DNA of 16,147 nt from an uncultured Beijerinckiaceae bacterium (lineage in GTDB: Bacteria; Pseudomonadota; Alphaproteobacteria; Rhizobiales; Beijerinckiaceae). Positions 1-6,842 of this stretch are shown here, one piece after another (the first letter of the stretch is position 1; every line of letters starts with the position of its first letter). The notes under the pieces were generated by a model, which ran no database searches, was not told the DNA's origin, and saw only the letters and a list, made by a program, of their open reading frames with translations. The DNA is taken from assembly GCA_937873345.1 (NCBI GenBank), contig CALMRL010000591.1:1116-17262 (forward strand). Reading direction: 5' to 3'. The position numbers and the translations under genes were made by a program.

Positions 1-550
1 CCGCCGATCTTGAAAAAGAGCGTTTGGTCGTCGTCGGCGAACTCGATCTGCTCGACGATGAGGTCGACGAGAGCGCGCTCGTCGTCCTCGCCGGCCGTCT
101 CGCCGCGATCGCGCAGAAGGTCGTGCGAGCCGTAGTCGCGCAGGAGGCTCGCGGCGTCGACCAAGGTGACCATGGTGTCGAGGCGGGCGACGTCGCTGAG
201 CGAGCGGCCCGACTCGTCGCGGAACGAGAAGGTGGCGGCGACAGGCAGTGGCTCTGAGACACCCGTACTTTCGATCAGCAGGCTGTCGAAGCGCCGCTCC
301 CCGGCGAGGCGGTGCAGCAGATGCAGCCGTTGGTCATCTCGACCAGCGCCTCATCGGTGCGCGATAGCTCGGCGCCACCGTCTCGGACGAGGTCAGCATC
401 GATGTTGACCTCGCTCATGTCGTTGACGATCATCGCGACGCGCCGCCCCTCGCGGTTGTTCAAGACGTGGTTGAGCAGCGTCGTCTTGCCGGCGCCGAGG
501 AAGCCGGAGAGCACGGTGACCGGCAGGCGGGTGTCGAGGGCGCGCGTCAT
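1..550 (-). pseudogene. CobW/COG0523 GTPase (metallochaperone), frame broken, cut by window edge
   Basis: COG0523 GTPases bind GTP and metal and are thought to deliver zinc or other metals to client enzymes in the cytoplasm. The first 80 codons read well: Walker A GFLGAGKT at residues 16-23, a conserved NDMSEVNIDA stretch near 43-52, and the metal-binding GCICCT at 75-80. Directly after that the frame (near base 310) runs into a stop after about 11 unrelated residues. In a neighbouring frame family sequence resumes: ERRFDSLLIESTG, SEPLPVAATFSFRDE, SLSDVARLDTM, LLRDRGETAG and VEQIEFAD, down to about base 40. About nine residues normally found after CICCT are missing, so this is a deletion that also shifts frame. 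The start ATG overlaps the stop of the upstream dehydrogenase (TGATG), implying translational coupling. The rest of the gene lies beyond base 1. It may be a genuine pseudogene or an assembly error. Confidence 0.8.
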
Positions 551-1710
551 CACGCGCCCCCCTGGCCGACGATTCTGCCGGGTAGGCCGCGGATCATCGT
601 CTCCTGCGGGCGGTAGTGGATCACCGAGCGGATCGCCTCGCCGCGGTTCAGGAGGTCGAAGGCGGTGTTGACGTTGTCGTGCGTCATGTTGTGGGTGATG
701 TAGGGGTCGACGCTGAAGTCGCCGCGCAGCCACTCGTCGACCATCCCCGGCAACTGGGTGCGGCCGCGCACGCCGCCGAAGGCGGTGCCGCGCCACACGC
801 GGCCCGTGACGAGCTGGAACGGCCGCGTCGAGATCTCCTCGCCGGCGCCGGCGACGCCGATCACCGTGCATTCGCCCCAGCCCTTGTGGCAGCATTCGAG
901 TGCCGAGCGCATCACCTCGACGCGGCCGATGCACTCGAAGGAGTAGTCGACGCCGCCGCCCGTCATCTCCACGATCACCTGGTGGATCGGCGCGGCATGG
1001 TCAGTCGAGTTGACGCACTCGGTGGCGCCGAGCGCCGTCGCCGTCGCGTACTTGGCCGGGTTGGTGTCGATGCCGATGATGCGGCCGGCCCCGGCGAGCA
1101 CCGCGCCCTGGATCACCGCCATGCCGATCGCCCCGAGCCCGAACACCGCGACGGTGCTGCCGGGCTCCACTTTCGCGGCGTTGCGCACCGCGCCGATGCC
1201 GGTCGGCACCGCGCAGCCCATCACGCAGGCCTTGGTGAGCGGCGCCTCGGGGTTGATCTTCGCCACCGAAATCTCGGGCAGCACCGTGTATTCCGAGAAG
1301 GTCGAGGTGCCCATGTAGTGCAGGATCGGCTTGCCCCTGTAGGAGAAGCGGCTGGTTCCATCGGGCATCAGCCCCGCTCCTTGCGTGGCGCGGATCGACT
1401 GGCACAGGTTGGTCTTGCCCGACTTGATGTAGGGGCAGTTCGGGTCCTCGGGAATGTAGAGCGGGATGACATGGTCGCCGGGCTTCACGCTGGTGACGCC
1501 GGCGCCGACCTCCTCGACGATGCCGCAGCCCTCGTGGCCGAGGATCACCGGGAACAGGCCCTCGGGGTCGCGCCCGGACAGGGTGAAGACATCGGTGTGG
1601 CAAAGCGAGGTGGTGACGATGCGCACCAGCACCTCGCCGCTCTTCGGGCCTTCGAGGTCGATCTCCAGCGGGAGGTTGGCCTCCCAGGCGATGGCGGCGC
1701 GGGTCTTCAT
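550..1710 (-). CDS. frmA: S-(hydroxymethyl)glutathione dehydrogenase / class III alcohol dehydrogenase
   Basis: Cytoplasmic zinc-dependent MDR enzyme. The family oxidises S-hydroxymethylglutathione (formaldehyde plus glutathione) with NAD+ and reduces S-nitrosoglutathione. The 386 residues contain the catalytic-zinc ligands Cys37 (LCHTD), His59 (GHEG) and Cys166 (GCAVPTG), a Rossmann GLGAIG at 191-196, and the class III signatures RATQGAGLMPDGTSRF and GVAGAGEEISTRPFQLVTGR. The structural-zinc loop normally has four cysteines spaced C-x2-C-x2-C-x7-C. Here it reads EDPNCPYIKSGKTNLC (88-103), keeping only Cys92 and Cys103. The C-terminus runs about 16 residues past the usual end after SVIHY. The start ATG has AGGAG six bases upstream, and a palindrome lies just beyond it. 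The stop overlaps the CobW start. The family call is firm, but glutathione adduct versus another alcohol as substrate is inferred. Confidence 0.9.
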   Translation of the reverse strand: MKTRAAIAWEANLPLEIDLEGPKSGEVLVRIVTTSLCHTDVFTLSGRDPEGLFPVILGHEGCGIVEEVGAGVTSVKPGDHVIPLYIPEDPNCPYIKSGKTNLCQSIRATQGAGLMPDGTSRFSYRGKPILHYMGTSTFSEYTVLPEISVAKINPEAPLTKACVMGCAVPTGIGAVRNAAKVEPGSTVAVFGLGAIGMAVIQGAVLAGAGRIIGIDTNPAKYATATALGATECVNSTDHAAPIHQVIVEMTGGGVDYSFECIGRVEVMRSALECCHKGWGECTVIGVAGAGEEISTRPFQLVTGRVWRGTAFGGVRGRTQLPGMVDEWLRGDFSVDPYITHNMTHDNVNTAFDLLNRGEAIRSVIHYRPQETMIRGLPGRIVGQGGA

Positions 1711-1725
1711 GGCGGCTCCTATACG

Positions 1726-1746
1726 TTATGTTATGTCGTAACATAA
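1726..1746. promoter_or_regulatory. Perfect palindrome in the dehydrogenase promoter (probable operator)
   Basis: TTATGTTA (1726-1733), five bases, then its exact reverse complement TAACATAA (1739-1746). An inner alternative, TTATGT and ACATAA four bases apart, sits at 1731-1746. The site is a strikingly AT-rich patch in GC-rich DNA, 15 bases before the frmA start codon on the minus strand. A possible -35 box, TTGACC, lies upstream of it at 1765-1760. Position and symmetry suit a dimeric repressor covering the -10 or transcription start. No regulator gene lies beside it, so the binding protein is unknown. Confidence 0.6.
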
Positions 1747-1818
1747 AGGAGCTGGGGAAGGTCAAGCGGTATCCCGTCGGACCGCCTACGGCACTCACGT
1801 CGCACCCGGCTTGCCCGT

Positions 1819-3114
1819 TCAGATGAAGCTCAACCACCAGTGCCGGTGACGCGCCTTGTAGCCGGCGTACCATGTCGACAGCGGCCAAAGGATGAGGAGC
1901 ACGCTCAGCCAGGCCGCGTAGATCAGCGGCAGCGGAAGCCCCCAGCCCGACGCCGCCAGCCGGTTGCCCGGGTCGAAGCCGCCGACGAAGATCGTCGGGG
2001 ACAGACCCTCGGCCAGCGCCAGCAGGATGGCGAGCCCGCGGGCGACGTAGAGGTGCGCGAGGTAGGTGAAGAGCGGCGTGCGACCGAAGTTGTGGAGCGC
2101 GCGTCCCGCGGCACCGCCGATCCGCTCGACGAGGGGGGCCAGCGACAGCGCGATGCCGAGGGTCGCCAACGTGTAGTCGAGCGAGGGCGGGTACTTGGCG
2201 ACGTTGAGGAACGAAAGCGCGGTCCGCGTCGCGTCGGCCTGCCGCGCCCAGGGCGTCGGATTGCCGTAGGAGTTGAAGCCGCGAAGCCACGCGAAGAAGC
2301 AGAGCATGGTGACGCCGCCAGCGACGAGCAGGCGGTTGCGCCGCGTTGGCGGCAGTCGGAACACCCCGCCGATGCCGTAGCCCGTCGCCATGATGCCGAA
2401 CCACGGCAGCGCGGGATAGGACACGTAGGCCTCGTCGAACCCGGCGAAGGGAAGGTGGATCAGCCCCGGCTTCCACATCAGCGTCCACAGCGGTGCCGCG
2501 GCGCCGAGCGCATCCGCCTTGACGGAGTCGAGCAGATCGTGGCCGCCGACGATTGCCGCGCCGAGCGCGAGCACCACGGGCGGCGGCAACCGGACCAGGC
2601 CGCCGCGCAGCATCATCGAGGCGCCGATCGCCCAGATCACCTGCAGGAAGGCGGCGTCGTAGGCGAAGGTGAAGGCGAGCGTGACGAGCGTGACCTCCAG
2701 CGCGATCAGCCACAGGCCGCGCGCGAGCAGGAAGCGGGCGAGCGGCCACCCCTTGCGGCCCCTGTCCCGCTGCAGGCGGACCGCGACGCCAGCGAGGAGG
2801 ACGAAGGTCGGCGCGCAGAGGTGCGTGACCCAGCGCGTGGCGAAGAGGAAGGCGGTGGTCTTCGCGACGTCGGTCGGCGAGACATGATGGGCGGGCTGGA
2901 AGAAGTCCCTGACGTGGTCGAGCACCATCAGGACGATCACCAGCCCGCGCAGCTTGTCGATGACCATGAGGCGCGACGCTCGCCCGCCACCGGCGAGCGG
3001 TTCCGTCAGGGGATCGGGCACGGCTTGGTCGATCGCTCCGGCGCGAGACACGTGTGACCCGGCGCCGATCCGATCGCTCGTACCATCCTGTGCCAGATGA
3101 TGGGGCAGAGCCAT
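1819..3114 (-). CDS. DUF1624 / heparan-alpha-glucosaminide N-acetyltransferase-like membrane protein
   Basis: Polytopic inner-membrane protein of 431 residues with roughly ten hydrophobic segments. It resembles the YeiB/HGSNAT-like group of transmembrane acyltransferases. Family marks are the N-terminal KLRGLVIVLMVLDHVRDFF (Asp66-His67 in the first helix), a central LNVAKYPPSLDYTLATLG, GRTPLFTYLAHLYVARG, and the closing STWYAGYKARHRHWWLSFI. Start chosen at ATG 3114 because AAGGA lies seven bases upstream; a TTG five codons earlier is less likely. A later ATG at 2967 would remove a hydrophilic leader but has no ribosome site. The family is thought to move acyl groups across the membrane; substrate and physiological role are unknown. 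It lies 108 bases upstream of frmA on the same strand, but frmA has its own promoter-like region. Confidence 0.8.
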   Translation of the reverse strand: MALPHHLAQDGTSDRIGAGSHVSRAGAIDQAVPDPLTEPLAGGGRASRLMVIDKLRGLVIVLMVLDHVRDFFQPAHHVSPTDVAKTTAFLFATRWVTHLCAPTFVLLAGVAVRLQRDRGRKGWPLARFLLARGLWLIALEVTLVTLAFTFAYDAAFLQVIWAIGASMMLRGGLVRLPPPVVLALGAAIVGGHDLLDSVKADALGAAAPLWTLMWKPGLIHLPFAGFDEAYVSYPALPWFGIMATGYGIGGVFRLPPTRRNRLLVAGGVTMLCFFAWLRGFNSYGNPTPWARQADATRTALSFLNVAKYPPSLDYTLATLGIALSLAPLVERIGGAAGRALHNFGRTPLFTYLAHLYVARGLAILLALAEGLSPTIFVGGFDPGNRLAASGWGLPLPLIYAAWLSVLLILWPLSTWYAGYKARHRHWWLSFI

Positions 3115-3595
3115 CGTGAGTCCTTGCAAACGCCGCAGCGCTCTGGGTCGGAGGGGCTGCGTGCACGACGAGGCTGAGGACCGACCTCTGAAGCGCGACG
3201 GCCGGGGTCCCTTCGCAAATCAGCTCGTCACAAAGGTACGGATCGTCCATGCGAGCGCTTTTGCGGAGCGTGCGGGCGGTTTGAGAGATGCTTCAGGCTG
3301 ATCGTCAGGACGATCCCTGCACCGAGCCGTATGGTTTGCCATCTGCTCAGGACGCTCGAGCGATGCCCACCAGGGCTTCGACCGGCAGGTGGATCGATTT
3401 ATCGGTGGCGGCAAATGGGTTCTCCTGCCTAATCTGTCCGCGCTGTCGAGCGGTCCTGGCTTCACCAGCGTCAGCAGCCGGCACGTTCTTGCACGACGTC
3501 AACGCGTTCGAGCTGCGAGGTCGCCGAGGCTTAGCATTTGATCAGAGTGGCCAATGGTCATCCAGATCGGCGGGAACGCGCCTTCGCATCAGGCA
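3115..3595. other. Intergenic stretch without a recognisable gene
   Basis: About 480 bases between the divergent membrane acyltransferase and the PepSY-like gene, up to the stress promoter candidate. Open frames exist on both strands: plus 3288 running into the next gene, minus 3465-3220, and a minus start at 3250 that reads through the acyltransferase gene in another frame. None shows family motifs, a good ribosome site or natural amino-acid composition. Base composition is less GC-rich than the flanking core genes. It may be decayed or acquired DNA; no repeat or RNA gene was seen. Confidence 0.5.
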
Positions 3596-3620
3596 GGAAC
3601 GGACAGAGCCGCCCAGTGTT
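3596..3620 (+). promoter_or_regulatory. Candidate EcfG-type (general stress response) promoter
   Basis: GGAAC at 3596-3600, 16 bases, then TGTT at 3617-3620. The alphaproteobacterial extracytoplasmic sigma factor EcfG is known to use GGAAC, a 16-17 base spacer and CGTT. Only the variable first base of the -10 differs here. The predicted transcription start would give a 5' leader of about 25 bases before the ATG at 3651. The downstream genes look like stress proteins, which fits. Not proven: a five-plus-three base match can arise by chance. Confidence 0.45.
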
Positions 3621-3650
3621 CGGGCATCGTCTGATGCATGCGAGGACACC

Positions 3651-3968
3651 ATGAAGCGACTTCTCACCGCCGTCGTGATCTCCGCCACCACCTCGGTCGC
3701 GATGGCGCAAACGAGTTCGACGCCGACGGCGGACAATCCTACTAACAATGCTATATCGCCTTCCAGCGACAACAACACATCCAAGCCTGCGATGGGGGCG
3801 AACAGCTTCACCGAAGATCAGGCGCGGTCTCGGATCGAAGCCAAAGGTTTTACCAAGGTATCTGGACTGTCAAAGGACTCCAACGGGGTTTGGCGCGGGA
3901 AGGGGATGAAAGGCGATGCGATGCAGGACGTCGCTCTCGACTATCAAGGCAATGTATTCGGCAAATAG
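3651..3968 (+). CDS. Small exported PepSY-like protein
   Basis: A 105-residue protein with a Sec signal peptide (MKRLLTAVVISATTSVAMA, cleavage likely before Gln20), a Ser/Thr/Asn-rich linker (20-50), and a PepSY-like domain at 53-105. The domain reads FTEDQARSRIEAKGFTKVSG, then GVWRGKG and VALDYQGNV. Small periplasmic PepSY-like proteins of this layout are common in alphaproteobacteria; their biochemical role is not established. Start chosen at ATG 3651 because AGGA lies five bases upstream and the signal peptide begins exactly there; an in-frame start at 3288 would add unrelated sequence. It sits just below the candidate stress promoter and 38 bases ahead of a general-stress-type gene, so co-transcription is likely. 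Codons are less GC-biased than in the core genes, which suggests acquisition. Confidence 0.75.
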   Translation: MKRLLTAVVISATTSVAMAQTSSTPTADNPTNNAISPSSDNNTSKPAMGANSFTEDQARSRIEAKGFTKVSGLSKDSNGVWRGKGMKGDAMQDVALDYQGNVFGK

Positions 3969-4006
3969 ACCGTTCGCTATTTCAGGGAAAAATCAGGAGA
4001 CTCTCG

Positions 4007-4654
4007 ATGACGCAGACGATCAGCGGCCTCTTCGATGACTACGGTTCTGCTCGCGCAGCGGTATCCGAGCTTGAGGGATCAGGCATCCGACATTCCGACA
4101 TCAGCATCGTCGCTCATAACGCCGGTGGCGCGCAGGGCGCTTCTGGCGAAACAGTAAACGATGCAGGTCGAGGCACGACGGGCGTTGCTGGCGAGGCCGT
4201 GAGCGAGGCCGGTCGAGGTGCCGAGGTTGGAACTGCAATCGGCGGCATCGGCGGCCTGTTGGCAGGGCTTGGCATGTTGGCGATTCCAGGTGTCGGCCCG
4301 GTCGTGGCGGCCGGGTGGCTTGTTGCGACCGTCACCGGCGCGGGAGTTGGGGCGGTGGTCGGCGGGGCTGCGGGTGGTTTGATCAGCTCGCTGACGCAGG
4401 CAGGCGTCAGCGAGAGGGATGCGCATGTCTATGCCGAGGGTGTTCGGCGTGGCGGCACGTTAGTGACGGCGAGAGTTGCCGATGAGCAAGCGAGCGCCGC
4501 GCAAGCTATTCTGACGACGAACAGGGCCGTTGATCCTGCCGCTCGTGGTGACTCATACCGGACCTCGGGGTGGTCAAACTTCGATGACGCTGCTCAGCCC
4601 TACACCCCGGAGCAGATCGCTCAGGAACGTGCTCGAAATCAGAATCTGCGGTAG
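4007..4654 (+). CDS. General stress protein 17M-like, glycine-rich membrane-associated protein
   Basis: 215 residues. The N-terminal part (TISGLFDDYGSARAAVSEL, then GIRHSDISIVAHN) matches the YflT/general stress protein 17M layout, in which a short beta-alpha-beta unit precedes a hydrophobic middle. Residues 76-128 form a Gly/Ala/Val-rich glycine-zipper-like hydrophobic stretch, probably membrane inserted. The section from 132 (GVSERDAHVYAEGVRRGGTL) resembles the second half of the fold, and the C-terminus is hydrophilic. Residues 47-71 hold two diverged copies of GE-x-V-x-x-AGRG, 15 residues apart. Start ATG 4007 has AGGAGA upstream; the longer frame from 3890 overlaps the previous gene and is rejected. 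Its exact function is unknown; a role in stress tolerance is inferred from the family and the promoter. Confidence 0.7.
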   Translation: MTQTISGLFDDYGSARAAVSELEGSGIRHSDISIVAHNAGGAQGASGETVNDAGRGTTGVAGEAVSEAGRGAEVGTAIGGIGGLLAGLGMLAIPGVGPVVAAGWLVATVTGAGVGAVVGGAAGGLISSLTQAGVSERDAHVYAEGVRRGGTLVTARVADEQASAAQAILTTNRAVDPAARGDSYRTSGWSNFDDAAQPYTPEQIAQERARNQNLR

Positions 4655-4660
4655 AAGACC

Positions 4661-4694
4661 GACGTGCGGCGCATCAATCGATGCGTCGCACGTC
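4661..4694 (+). terminator. Strong hairpin after the stress gene pair
   Basis: A 15 bp stem (4661-4675 with 4680-4694, one G-U pair) closes on a 4-base loop, six bases after the stop codon of the stress protein. No T-run follows, so it is not a textbook intrinsic terminator. It could stop transcription in either direction or protect the mRNA 3' end. A weaker 7 bp inverted repeat follows at 4703-4709/4729-4735. Confidence 0.6.
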
Positions 4695-5209
4695 CGAAGG
4701 GATCAGCGCTGCCGTTTTGGTAGCCTCCGCGCTGAGACGACCTCTTCGAGGTTGATTCCCAAGGTGATAACAGCGACTGCAAGACTCTTATCGCGCCGTC
4801 TCCATTCTTGAGGGCGTTAGGGACCTATGGTGAGGGCTGCTTCAGCTTTTCGGGATGCTCTCGTCCGGCAAGTCCTATCCTTCCGACGTGTCCGATGAGG
4901 AGTGGGCGTTCTTTGCCCCGACCTTTCTCTGCTGCCGGAGGATGCTGCATAGCGCGAGCACGGTCTGCGCGAGGTGCTCAACGGGCTGCGCACCGTGATC
5001 TGCAGCGGGCCCCTGCCGTCTAATGCTGCATGACCTGCCGCCCAGCTTGCCCGCCGTGCGCCACGTCATGATTGAACGGCTGTTCGCGCCCACCATCCAG
5101 CGTGTATTCTGCCCGCACTGCCGACACCGCTTCCGCCTGCCGGCCGAGCTCGAGGCGCTCAAGTAGTGCCAAGCCTATGTCGTCGTCGACGCGGTCATCA
5201 TGACCGGCT
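4695..5209. other. Gene-poor stretch with insertion-sequence debris
   Basis: About 515 bases with no intact gene between the stress-protein hairpin and the 3' end of the oxidoreductase. It contains the decayed IS5-type transposase fragment described separately. A tail at 5068-5166 could encode a 32-residue peptide with a CPHCRHRF zinc-ribbon-like motif, but there is no ribosome site, so it is not called as a gene. The frame of that tail is continuous with the last readable transposase residues. Confidence 0.5.
4855..5043 (+). mobile_element. Decayed IS5-family transposase N-terminal fragment
   Basis: The start reads SYPSDVSDEEWAFFAP, the typical opening of the DUF4096 domain of IS5-family transposases. 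Family sequence then continues in other frames: LSLLPEDAA, a stop where Gln is usual, REHGLREVLNGLRTVI, and finally MLHDLPP. At least two single-base frame changes and one nonsense codon are needed to read it, and similarity ends after about 60 residues. The element is therefore dead and truncated. Its terminal inverted repeats could not be identified with confidence; the left end may be near 4810. Confidence 0.75.
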
Positions 5210-6064
5210 TCATCTCTTTCCACCGCGGGTGAAGTGGGCAATGCCGGACCAGTCTCTCTCGCCCAGTCCGGCCTCCACAGCCTTCGCCATCTGCCCCCGC
5301 ACGGCTGCGAGCATCGGGAGGTCGCGCCCCGTCGCCGCTTCGGCCGCCCTAGCGAGGTCGAGGTCCTTCAGGCCGAGCCGCATGCGGAAGCCCGGCTCGT
5401 CGTCGCCCGCGAGGATCTTGGCTCCGTAGCTTTCGTAGGCTCGGCCCGCGAACAGCGTGCCAAGGATCAGCTCGAGGAAGGTCTCCGGCGCGACGCCGTT
5501 GCCGTCGATCAGCACCAGGGCTTCCGCCATCGCCTCGATGGCCATGGTGATCATCATGTTAGCGGCGATCTTCGCGGCATAGGCTTGATGGGGCTCGGAG
5601 CCGAGCACCCAGCTCCTCTTGCCGACGGCGTCGAAGACCGGCTGCGCTTTCTCGATTGCAGCCGCTTCACCGGCGACCAGCACGTTGAGCTGTCCAGCCG
5701 CCGCGACGTCGGGCCGGCCCAGCACCGGCGCTCCAACGAAGCCGATCGCGGCTGCGGCGTGGGCATGCGCGAGCTTTCGCGCGAGATCGACGGAGATCGT
5801 CGACATCACGACGTGGACCGATCCCGTTCGTGCGCGCGCGAGCACGCCCGGGGGAAGCACGACGTCGCGGATCGCGGCATCGTCGGCGAGCATCGTGACG
5901 ACGACGTCCGCCTGAAGAGCCTCGACGGGCGTGCCGACCCTTTCCACGCCGTCCAGGCCCGCATCTCCCGAGCGGTTCCACGCCCGTACCCGATGGCCAG
6001 CTGCCACGAGGTTGCGCGCCATCGCGCACCCCATCGCACCCAGGCCGATCACTCCGACGTCCAT
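5210..6064 (-). CDS. NAD(P)-dependent oxidoreductase, 3-hydroxyisobutyrate dehydrogenase family
   Basis: 284-residue cytoplasmic beta-hydroxyacid dehydrogenase-type enzyme. The N-terminal Rossmann fold has GLGAMG at 7-12 and WNRSG near 29-33. The substrate loop STIS (88-91) and the APVLGRP/GQLNVLVAG region follow. The helical domain carries the usual catalytic Lys165 and Asn169 in AAKIAANMM. Members reduce or oxidise short hydroxyacids such as 3-hydroxyisobutyrate or tartronate semialdehyde; related enzymes are imine reductases. The sequence does not tell which substrate applies. Start ATG 6064 has a strong AAGGAGG seven bases upstream and begins directly on the fold, so the longer in-frame start at 6127 is rejected. 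It follows bdcA by 43 bases on the same strand and is probably co-transcribed under the same TetR regulator. Confidence 0.85.
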   Translation of the reverse strand: MDVGVIGLGAMGCAMARNLVAAGHRVRAWNRSGDAGLDGVERVGTPVEALQADVVVTMLADDAAIRDVVLPPGVLARARTGSVHVVMSTISVDLARKLAHAHAAAAIGFVGAPVLGRPDVAAAGQLNVLVAGEAAAIEKAQPVFDAVGKRSWVLGSEPHQAYAAKIAANMMITMAIEAMAEALVLIDGNGVAPETFLELILGTLFAGRAYESYGAKILAGDDEPGFRMRLGLKDLDLARAAEAATGRDLPMLAAVRGQMAKAVEAGLGERDWSGIAHFTRGGKR

Positions 6065-6107
6065 GCCTGTCCTCCTTCCGGTCGATTTCCTTGTCGAACG
6101 CCGTCGC

Positions 6108-6821
6108 TCATGCGGCAAAACCACCATCGATGGTGTGCATCGCGCCCGTGACGATGGCTGTCTCGGGGCCGGCGAGATAGGCGACCATGCCTGCCACCTC
6201 GCGTCCGGTGGCGTGGCGCTTGATGGCCATGAACGAGTGCATGAGCTCGCTCATCGGGCCGTCAGCCGGGTTCATCTCGGTGTCGGTCGGGCCGGGCTGC
6301 ACGGTGTTGACGGTGATGCCTCGAGGTCCGAAATCACGGGACAGGCCGCGCGTCAGCCCCTGAAGGGCCGACTTCGACATGCTGTAGGCCGCCGTGCCGG
6401 AGAAAGGGGTACGATCGCCGTTCGCAGATCCGATTAGGACGATGCGGCCGCCGTCGCGCATCCCGCGGGCGCCTTCGACGGCGGCATGGTACGGCGCGCG
6501 GACGTTGACGTCGATCAGCCGGTCGATATCGTCGGCATCGAGCGCCAGCGGATCGCCGCCGACGAAGAGACCGGCGTTGATTACCAGGATGTCGAGCCGG
6601 CGGCGCTCGCCGATCACGGCCGCGACGGCCGAGCGGTCGGCGCTGTTGGCGTGGAGCGCCTTGGCACCGGTCTCGACGGCGAGCGCCTCGGCGGCGTCCC
6701 GCGATCCGGCATAGGTGAACGCGACGTCGCCGCCATCGGCCGCGAAGCGTCGGACGATGGCGGCGCCGATGCCTCGGCTACCACCGAGCACCAGGATCGT
6801 CTTTCCCGAGAAGTCCGTCAT
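6108..6821 (-). CDS. bdcA: SDR-family oxidoreductase, BdcA-like (c-di-GMP-binding biofilm dispersal protein)
   Basis: 237-residue short-chain dehydrogenase/reductase, the same length as E. coli BdcA. Visible motifs are the cofactor loop GGSRGIG (13-19), NAG (82-84), structural Asn106, and the catalytic Ser132, Tyr146 and Lys150 (YSMSK). Whole segments resemble BdcA from memory: FTYAGS, DADDIDRL, APYHA, SKSALQG, RDFGPRGITVNTVQPGP, MAIKRH, and VTGAMHTIDGGF. BdcA in E. coli binds cyclic di-GMP and promotes biofilm dispersal; Glu50, studied there for that binding, is also Glu at position 50 here. The gene is divergent from a BdcR-like TetR gene, the same arrangement as bdcA-bdcR. AAGAAGG precedes the ATG. 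Naming rests on remembered similarity, and an ordinary NADPH reductase role is also possible. Confidence 0.8.
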   Translation of the reverse strand: MTDFSGKTILVLGGSRGIGAAIVRRFAADGGDVAFTYAGSRDAAEALAVETGAKALHANSADRSAVAAVIGERRRLDILVINAGLFVGGDPLALDADDIDRLIDVNVRAPYHAAVEGARGMRDGGRIVLIGSANGDRTPFSGTAAYSMSKSALQGLTRGLSRDFGPRGITVNTVQPGPTDTEMNPADGPMSELMHSFMAIKRHATGREVAGMVAYLAGPETAIVTGAMHTIDGGFAA

Positions 6822-6842
6822 CAGATGCCCTTCTTCGATGTG

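Noticed and set aside
616..1746. Long plus-strand frame (376 codons) antisense to the dehydrogenase
   Set aside because: It mirrors the GC-rich codon pattern of frmA, has Arg/His/Ala/Asp-rich composition and no family motif. The minus-strand protein is clearly real.
1766..1785. Hairpin-like GCGGT and ACCGC between the acyltransferase gene and frmA
   Set aside because: Five-base arms with a ten-base loop and no T-run; too weak to call a terminator.
1840..3057. Plus-strand frame of 405 codons opposite the acyltransferase gene
   Set aside because: Shadow of a GC-rich gene: highly charged, no hydrophobic core, no motif.
1001..3250. Minus-strand frame of 749 codons covering the acyltransferase and half of frmA
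   Set aside because: It runs in another frame of two recognised genes and is Arg/Pro/Ala-rich. Its first 40 residues look more natural but show no motif and no ribosome site.
3573..3600. A second GGAAC at 3573-3577 as an alternative stress promoter
   Set aside because: No CGTT-like -10 occurs 16-17 bases downstream of it.
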